A stretch of 64,000 nt of DNA. It comes from Oscheius tipulae. Its lineage: Eukaryota; Nematoda; Chromadorea; Rhabditida; Rhabditidae. The translations under genes were made by a program, and so were the position numbers. Position 1 is the first letter of the stretch. Every line of letters begins with the position of its first letter. Positions 57,401 through 64,000 of the stretch are shown here, piece after piece. The stretch is taken from positions 8,928,001 to 8,992,000 of the forward strand of contig JASJZH010000003.1 of assembly GCA_037178975.1 (NCBI GenBank). Direction: 5' to 3'. Under the pieces are notes generated by a model that saw only the letters and a program-made list of their open reading frames with translations, was not told the DNA's origin and made no database searches.

Positions 57401-60400
57401 ATTTATACCATAATTTGCCCGATATTGACCCAGAATAAGCATATCATGAAATCATCTCAAAAGACTCATAAACATCTCTGTTTTTCAGAGAGACGAACAA
57501 CGAAGAAGCCCAACGTGCCCAGCAGATGAAGGATGAGGACGGTGATGAGGAGGAGGACTTTTTCGGCGCTTCGGACGCCGGCAAGAAGAAGGGCTCCAAG
57601 AACAAGAAGAACAATCTGAAGAAGAACTCAAAAAATAAGAAGAAGCAGGCCAACAGCACTGGCAATGAGGTCGCGGATAAGCTCTTCTCGCAACTCGAAA
57701 AGCACAAGGAGGTCTTCTTCACCATCCGTCTCGTCACAATCCAACAGGAACAGAAGGTTCTGGAAGCGCCAACCACGGATCCGGATCCCCTGCTGTCCAG
57801 TGAGATGATGGACGGACGTGACACCTTCCTCAGCAGGGCACGCGATGACCATTGGGAGTTCAGTTCCCTCAGAAGAGCCAAGTGAGTTTTTTTTATTATT
57901 TAAAGCCTTAGGTGAGACTCTAATGCATCTCTGTCAGCTTCTTATGCATCTTTACGCATTTATGAGCTAGAAGGACAAAATTTTTGTATGGTCAGTCGGT
58001 TTAGCGCTCCGATTGCGGAACTAAAGGCGTCGGGTCCGATCCCCGCGCCCGGCAAAAACTTACGGTCGATCAGAAAACACTGGGAAAGCGGTACGATCTA
58101 CTTGTGAAATTTTCTAACCATTTCCACGCGGTCCAAGAGACCATTTTAGACCTTGAAACAGGCTTCTGCCGAACGCCCTGATTGAGACAGGCGGAGCATT
58201 GTGTCAGCGCTGAATTTCAGGGACGGGAGCATCACATTCAGCTCTTTCTGCCTGTTATTTCGATCTCTAAAACAATTCTCTATCCTTCGTAAATCAATAG
58301 CTAGCGTTAAAAACTTAAAACTTGCAGATATTCCACACTCTGTCTCTGCTACGCGTTGCACGAGAATGACAGCTCCAAGGAGACAGCCTATTGTAACAAG
58401 TGCAACAATGTGGCTAAATTCCACTGCAACACGTGCGACGACTTCGATCTGTGCGAGAAATGCCATCAGAACATCAAGCACGAGCATCCGATGGAGCAGC
58501 TCAAGAGCCTGATCGCGCAGGAAGGAGAGTCGGGCGGAGGCAATCGCTACGAGAGCATACAGGTACTTTTTACATGTCACTTTTGGTCAACTTGTTTTCT
58601 GTCGATCTGTCAAGATTTCCATGCTAATTTTTTGCATTTTGCCCTGACAGGTAAGCAGTCTGTCAAAGTGACTTGTATTCACTCTGTCCCTCTGTCAATT
58701 CTCCACAATTGACGTGTCAACCGCGTCTTGAAATATGATAGGAAACACCTCGAAACTCTATAAAACCCACTATTTTTCAGCGCTGCATCCAGTCCCTGGT
58801 CCATGCCTGCCAGTGCCGAGACGCAAACTGTCGCCGAATGAGCTGTCACAAGATGAAGCGCGTCGTGCAGCATACCAAGATGTGCAAGAAGAGAGTCAAC
58901 GCCAGCTGTCCGGTCTGCAAGCAGCTCATCGCCCTGTGCTGTTACCACGCGAAGCATTGTACCCGAGACAGCTGTTCAGTACCGTTCTGCATGAATATCC
59001 GCCAGAAGCTGGCCGAACAGAAGAGACTCTCGGCTCGTCGCGCCGACATGATGATGAGACGTCGTATGGAAGGACTTCATGCCGGAGTAGGAGGAGGAAG
59101 TTGTGAGTTTTTTGGTCATTTTTGATCGGAAAATGGGCTAAAGTAATATATAGTTGAGAGAGTTGCAGCTTGCTGGGAGATAACTGCATACCATCACTGT
59201 CTAAATGTGGCTGTTTTGACACCAGTTTTGGTCTTAAAATGTACTTGGCTGAATATATAATGCGGCAGCATGTCTGAGGATAGCTGGTAGCATTCGATAC
59301 TCAGACAAACGGTACTCAGTTTGTATTCAGGCCAGTTCAGTCTCGGAATGTGATTAACTCACTATTTAATCTGATAACATAATTATTACGTGGTAGCATT
59401 GGATATTCAACCAAAGACTTTCTTTTTCGCGCCCGTTTGGTCGCGAAGTGGCGTGGCTGATTTTAAAATATGATAGTCTCTGTTCTTGATACTTCCATTG
59501 GATACTTGAGCCAATAGCTCAAAATCACTACTTTACTGGAGTCTAACTGAGTATTCACAGATTAGAAGAGATATGCAGCGGATTTCCATTTGGGTACACG
59601 ACCAAACTACTAGGTTCCTTGACTGAGTATCTAAAGCCGCTTTATTTATATGCAAATGGATCGCGCAACGAAAAATTTTAAAGATCTACAAAAGCTGTTG
59701 AACTTACTATAACTCCCATTTTCAGCCTCTACCCCATCCAACACGGCCCCCTCGACTTCGACAGCCGTCACCAGTTCCACGACACCACCCTCTATCACGG
59801 GTTCAGCTTCGGGTGCCGCAGCGAAAAAAGGCGGCGGAGTTCAGGCCTCTCCTTTCGGTGGAATGCCAACAAATGTCCATGCCCAGCAACAGCAGCAAAC
59901 GAATTCGATGATGCCCAATCTGCAGAATCAGCCCCCAAGACCGGGCGGAGGAATGACGATGGGCATGGGACCAATGAATCCGAACATGGGTCCGGGAATG
60001 GCGAATCGCGGCTTCCCAGGTGGAGGAGGGATGCAACAGCCCTATGGAGGATCTATGACCAATATGCCAGGTACTTTTTTGGGTAGAAAAAAAAGTCAAA
60101 AGAGTTATTTTGGTTTTCTGTGAGCCTGTTGATAAGAGATAGTCTCTGTCAACCTGTCACTGTCAATTCTGCTGTTTCTGTCCACCTATTTCTTAGTATT
60201 CTGTCAACCTGTCTAGTTTCTGGTCAAAGAGAAAATCAAAAAAGCCAATTAGTCGATCCAACCAGCTATTTTTTTGACATCCCTTTTCAGGAGCAGGTCC
60301 AATGCCCCCAGCTGGCCGCGGTCAACAGCCGGCCACCATGACCGGAATGCAGCGGATGCCCGGAGGGCAGCCGTTGATGAATCCGCCACCCTACAGACCC

Positions 60401-61457
60401 CCGAACAACGGTACCATAGGTCATTACGGTCCGCAGACCGGGCAGCAGATGCCGGGGATCAGCCATCCGATGCCTGGAATGCCCGGGTTAACTGGACAAA
60501 TGCGTAAATTTTCCGCTTTTGTTGGTACCTAATCGAAAATTTTAAGCTGGTATGCAGCGACAGCAGATGCCGGACGAGCGTAGCATGATGGAAAAGATGC
60601 ACCAGTTGGAGAGTCGCCTTCGGGGGATGAGGACGCCGGAAGAGCAGAACGAGTTCTACCAGGAGATCAAGCGGACGCCGCATCTGTTCAGCGCCTTTCT
60701 GAAGATGTCGAGGAATAGCCAAGGGCAGTCGATGTTCCCGACGGCGTCGGCCTACCTACAGCGCGAGACCATGATGGGACATCCGGGCTGGCAACAGCAA
60801 CAGTATGGTCACAGACCTGGACAGCCATCGCCGAATATGGGACCGTATCCGGGAATGCCGGTTAGTTTAAAATCCCTTTTTGACTTATTTCAACACTAAT
60901 TTTGATACTACAAATGGGTATTCTTAGGCATCTTTTTTTTGTGGATACCTAGCTTGCTATTACACTCCTTTTTTAGCAATCATGTTCGACAACATCACTT
61001 TTCTGAACTCACAAAAAAGAAAAATGCACCCTAGAAGTGTAAGTTCCACAAGCGATCTTAGATAGGAAATAGCACACTTTATAACTTCAAATCCAGGCGA
61101 TTTTGACCATTTTTCGTCCGTCAGAATTGTAACTTACGGCTTAGAGCAGTGATCTGAAACTGCCTAAAAGTTTACCAGTTTGCAAGACTAACAGAACGGA
61201 CATGCCAATAAAACCACGCGGTTTGTATCGTTTTTATCTAGATCTAAATGCTCAAAATCAGCTTTTTACGATAAAAAAGCCTGAAAATGCCGTAAGAAAT
61301 TAATCCCCTTGATCATGTTTTACGGATGCTAAAAAAGTAGTTGAAAACTCGTTATTTTCCATCTATAACCATTCAATTTCAGGGCCGACAACCACAGCCG
61401 GGCCAGACGCCGCAGATGATGCCTCCCCAAGGGCAAGATCCATCCACATATCGGTGA
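48413..61457 (+). CDS. cbp-1: CBP/p300 histone acetyltransferase and coactivator
   Basis: Twenty-four exons, all phase-consistent, encode 2008 residues, close to the size of C. elegans CBP-1. In order: a basic NLS-like start ([15 protein letters not shown]); a Gln/Met/Pro-rich region; TAZ1 (about 370-470, [38 protein letters not shown]); KIX (about 632-715, [38 protein letters not shown]); bromodomain (about 893-1012); RING/PHD (to about 1163); HAT (about 1163-1500) with [24 protein letters not shown] sequence, LQDWYKKM and [11 protein letters not shown], which retain the Trp and Tyr matching p300 W1436 and Y1467; ZZ (about 1508-1560); TAZ2 (about 1590-1680); and an NCBD-like helix ([13 protein letters not shown]). 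Exon starts: 48413, 49165, 49418, 49981, 50880, 51479, 51683, 52011, 52651, 52842, 53057, 53488, 54147, 55093, 55691, 55847, 56656, 57489, 58328, 58781, 59726, 60291, 60547, 61383. It acetylates histones and links transcription factors to Pol II. Confidence 0.97.
48500..49110. repeat. GATACTCAGCC-motif repeats in cbp-1 intron 1
   Basis: Variants of GGCTGAGTATC and its reverse complement GATACTCAGCC/GATACGCAGCC recur at least eight times with intervening CATTNGATACTCAG or TCGAATGTAGGCATG blocks. The same motifs fill 59220-59650 in intron 20. Confidence 0.6.
50570..50790. repeat. GACAG-rich tract in cbp-1 intron 4
   Basis: GACAG/TTGACAG recurs irregularly. Similar tracts lie at 56520-56640 and 57000-57370. 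The reverse-complement version (CTGTC) lies at 58590-58700 and 60120-60230, all in cbp-1 introns. Confidence 0.5.
54001..54073 (-). repeat. tRNA-like module in cbp-1 intron 12
   Basis: On the minus strand TAGCTCAGCCAGTTAGCG (A-box type) and GGTGGACTCGAATCCC (B-box type) have tRNA spacing. The central CCGACTACAGATCCAAACA matches the module at 6191-6265. Antisense to cbp-1. Confidence 0.5.
54621..54900 (-). repeat. Tandem tRNA-like repeats in cbp-1 intron 13
   Basis: GGATCCGATTACCGGACTTC, GGATCCGATGCTCGCACCTC and GGATCCGTTCCCCGGACCTC (plus-strand view, about 54625, 54738, 54836) are each followed by CAGATTAC or TGATTAC. On the minus strand the first and last end in A-box-like sequence (TGGCCTAGCGGCTAA, TGGCGCAGTAGCTAA). 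They appear to be three decayed copies of one tRNA-derived unit about 100-115 bp apart. Confidence 0.5.
57988..58057 (+). repeat. tRNA-like module in cbp-1 intron 18
   Basis: TGGTCAGTCGGTTTAGCG (A-box type) and GTCGGGTCCGATCCCCG (B-box type, paired T-arm) at tRNA spacing. The acceptor stem does not pair. Confidence 0.5.
59220..59650. repeat. GATACTCAGCC-motif repeats in cbp-1 intron 20
   Basis: TTGGCTGAATATATAATG, GCATTCGATACTCAG, GGATATTCAACC and TTGACTGAGTATCTAAAG are degenerate copies of the motif that fills intron 1. Confidence 0.55.
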
Positions 61458-62461
61458 TTGTCCCCATTTCTTCTTCTCTTCTGTGATACTGCTCCTTCTC
61501 TTCTCAAAGAGGGTGCTGGCTCACCCTCTCTCCACATGATCATCCCTAGGTTGTTAGTTTCCTCTTCTCCGTTCTTTGTTTTTCCCATCACCTATCCACC
61601 CAGTGATTTCTCCTACTACCATATCGCGTTTTTCCCGCCTCTTTTTTGATGACGCCCGGCGCCCCCAATTGTCTGTATTATATCATGTATAAGAGACCCC
61701 TACCGAATATACGAGTACCTAGATTTTATTGACTTTTTGTGCGTGAAAACTGCCCTAATTTCATCACAAAAAACCTACACACAATTAAGCTCAGATTCTC
61801 GTTTTTCAGCTACGCCTATATAAGACACAGTTTAAGCATTTTAACTCTCCTGCTCGTTGGTTGTTCACTTTTTTTGGGTTATTGTCCTCCCTCTCTGCTC
61901 ACACAATTTAATTGTTACATCACCAAAAAGTATCCTTTTTTTTCTTACCCAAAACCTCAAATCATTGTTAGGTCCGTCTCCTTTTAATTTCTTGTTTTAA
62001 ATCACCGCCCGGATTTGAACAAGAATTAAGGAAGGGCCCGTCCTCTTTCCCGGCTGATCTACACCCCCCTACACACAGATTTCTCTATCACACCACATAA
62101 TTTATTTTTCTGACCCATTTCTCCCTCTTGAAGTTCTACTGAGTGTATATTCCCCCTATACGATAAAGCCTATATTTCACTTCGATCTCTTCTGATTTTT
62201 ATAGTATTAATGCGCAAAAAAACAAGATAGAAAGGTTTTACCAGTCCGAGGATCGAATACTGCCCCTTCTGCGTCAGTCGACGCGCTAACTTATTGAGCG
62301 AACTCCTGAAAAAAATAAATTTGAAGTGGAACTGATAAAAAAATATCAGGATCGCTGTCCCTTAAAACGTGTATTTATAGAACTTAAACATGGGATATGG
62401 GTACCAAAAATGGGAAAAACGGGGAGATTACTGTCGTTTTTTTAACGGGAAAAAGAGGCTT
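61458..62461. other. Convergent 3' region of cbp-1 and TMEM33
   Basis: T- and C-rich 3' flank of cbp-1 with no supported gene. A tRNA-like module (minus, 62231-62300) has GCTCAATAAGTTAGCGCG and TATTCGATCCTCGG at tRNA spacing. Confidence 0.45.
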
Positions 62462-64000
62462 CTAGAAAGCCGGAGCAAGTCCGGAGATGAAGTTGACACT
62501 TCGGCTGACCAGCATCCTGACGGGGCCTGGGCAACGAGGAGAGGCGGCCACCTGCTCGAGGGAGAAACGCATAGAGGCGAAGGCTTGCCTAGAAGAGAAA
62601 ATTTATTAAAAGAAAAATGGGAAAAATGAGGTACCTGGTGTACGGATTACGACGAGAAGCATAGCGCAGAGTCAGGAAACGGTAGTAGAGGAAGGGCATG
62701 AAGAGCGAGGCCTTTCCGCTGAAAAAAGGCGTGATTTTAAAACAAAATTTGTACATTTCAGAGCTCAGACTGTAAATTCATAACTTTCCGGCCCTACACG
62801 GGGAAGGGGGGTCACTGTCTAGCTCGTTTTGATCAACATGTCTCTCCAATAACGCGCAACTTTGGCGAATCAGATATTGGGAACTGGAGACTAGAAATGA
62901 AATCCAGCTATATAAGCTTTGATTCCGAAACGTCCGTTAGTTGTTCGAGTATGTTCCAGAGATTATCCACCCTCGTTTATAACGTTTGTCAAAATGACAA
63001 ACGGTACGGTAAATTACCAAGAACTTCTTTTTGAGCTATTAACAAGTTCAAACCATGGAATGGTCTGTCAGACGAAAAAATTCTGGATGCTCTGCAATGG
63101 ATAACCTAACCGAGACAGTAGTCAACTAATCTCTGTTACGGCATGGATCGGCAGAGGGGGTCGCACAGACTATGGAAAATCAACAGAGGAGTCCTTCGTA
63201 CAGCTCAAAAAAAATCGAAAAATATCAAGGTGTCGCGCAAATCGTTACAAAAACAAAAGGGCGGCCCCTTTGAGTAAGGAAGGGGATCGCGCAAATATTT
63301 TTGATAGCAGTGATTCAGTTGACCCTTGCTGTACTATGAAACTCCGGTAAACGTAAACTTACACAAAGATCATCGAAATGAGGATCGGAATCAAGAAGAT
63401 TTCGGCACAGGCGACGATTCCCAGAGCCGTCGGAGTATGTTCACGAACGAGCTGACTGAGCTTGAGGCAGACGGCGCTATTTCCACTGCCGGTTGTCGTC
63501 ATCAGTTTTGTCTAGAAATTGTGATTATTTATTACATGCTTCTACGCCCATTTTTATACATTTTGGACACAAATATTGCAACTTTAAAAGACGGCAGTGA
63601 ATTTAAAGAACTGTCGATGCCGAATTTAAAAAACTGGGGTCTCTCCCGATCATTGTGGGGCAACTCTACGAAGATTTCTGGCTGACTTTCAGTTCCCGAT
63701 AGGTCTAAAAATGCTCCTCGGGTGTTTGTAGATTACGTAAGCGACGTTCTCTAGCTCTCAGCTTTTGCAGCACGATACGGTCATTTACTGTCTTGCCATT
63801 CCCGAAACTTACAGCGAAGGCAGCAGCCTGGAGCCCGCTGAAGATGAAAATGGGTAGGAGGGCCATCGTGACGGGGGTGGAGGTCAAGAACAGGACCGAG
63901 TAGAGAATGTAGTGACAGCTGTCCTCGAGCATCAGACGGGCGAAGAATTCGCGACTGAGGGTGATTGTGCCGACTCGCTGCTGCATGCGGAGGGCGTTCG
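62462..64000 (-). CDS. TMEM33: TMEM33 ER/nuclear-envelope membrane protein, 5' end outside window
   Basis: The four 3'-most coding exons are visible (64000-63813, 63511-63363, 62718-62635, 62588-62462; stop 62464-62462), giving 182 residues. Signature blocks: FFARLMLEDSCHYILYSVLF, VTMALLPIFIFSGLQAAAF, HTPTALGIVACAEIFLIPIL, PFLYYRFLTLRYASRRNPYT and SVNFISGLAPAF. These match TMEM33/Pom33, a multi-pass ER membrane protein that interacts with reticulons and, in yeast, affects nuclear pore distribution. All junctions keep phase. The 644-nt intron (62719-63362) contains the dispersed repeat shared with lis-1. Confidence 0.92.
63110..63305. repeat. Dispersed ~190-bp repeat in a TMEM33 intron
   Basis: Second copy of the element at 22310-22505, same strand, with the same order of landmarks (GGATCGGCAGAG, AAAATCAACAGAGGAG, CCCCTTTGAGTAAGG). 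Confidence 0.65.

Noticed and set aside
57988-58057. Functional tRNA gene in a cbp-1 intron
   Set aside because: The acceptor stem is not complementary; more likely a tRNA-derived relic.

Overview
The window is nuclear DNA from a nematode. Coding regions are split by many introns of about 36-45 nt with C. elegans-style TTTCAG or TTTTAG acceptors. Several start codons sit directly behind such an acceptor with no upstream coding exon, as expected for spliced-leader trans-splicing. A complete nematode-type 5S rRNA gene and a major-sperm-protein (MSP) domain are present, and the xbp-1 orthologue carries a 23-nt IRE1 cassette. I cannot name the species. All gene models are hand-spliced; reading phases were checked across every junction reported.

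Layout. 0-7.5 kb: partial BRX1 (-), an ARG1-like DnaJ gene (+), a GACAG-rich spacer and xbp-1 (+). 8-21 kb: an accessory region with an MSP-domain gene carrying two in-frame amber codons, a small family of Gly/Ala-rich proteins (one 202-aa gene, two short paralogues, one relic), a segmental duplication whose units carry the tail end of lis-1, a pogo/Tigger-like element containing an intact-looking Merlin transposase, a decayed second Merlin, a hAT fragment and a MITE. 21-33.6 kb: lis-1 (-), a SPRTN/dvc-1 protease gene (+), syntaxin-18 (+) about 190 nt downstream of it (candidate operon), and the prospero homologue pros-1 (-). 33.6-42 kb: gene-poor, GA- and CTGTC-rich DNA with one 5S rRNA gene. 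42-44 kb: an unrecognised four-exon small gene (+) and YIPF5 (-). 44-61.5 kb: about 4.4 kb of non-coding sequence with decayed tandem repeats and a perfect 17-bp inverted repeat, then a 24-exon cbp-1 (CBP/p300, 2008 aa). 61.5-64 kb: the 3' portion of TMEM33 (-), running off the window.

Most recognised genes are housekeeping or developmental regulators: ribosome assembly, ER stress, dynein regulation, DNA-protein crosslink repair, ER and Golgi trafficking, nuclear envelope/ER shaping, and transcription. xbp-1, syntaxin-18, YIPF5 and TMEM33 all concern the ER or early secretory pathway, but nothing shows this to be more than coincidence. Introns and spacers share several dispersed degenerate repeats: GACAG-rich tracts, tRNA-like modules, a shared lis-1/TMEM33 intron repeat, and a GATACTCAGCC motif in two cbp-1 introns.
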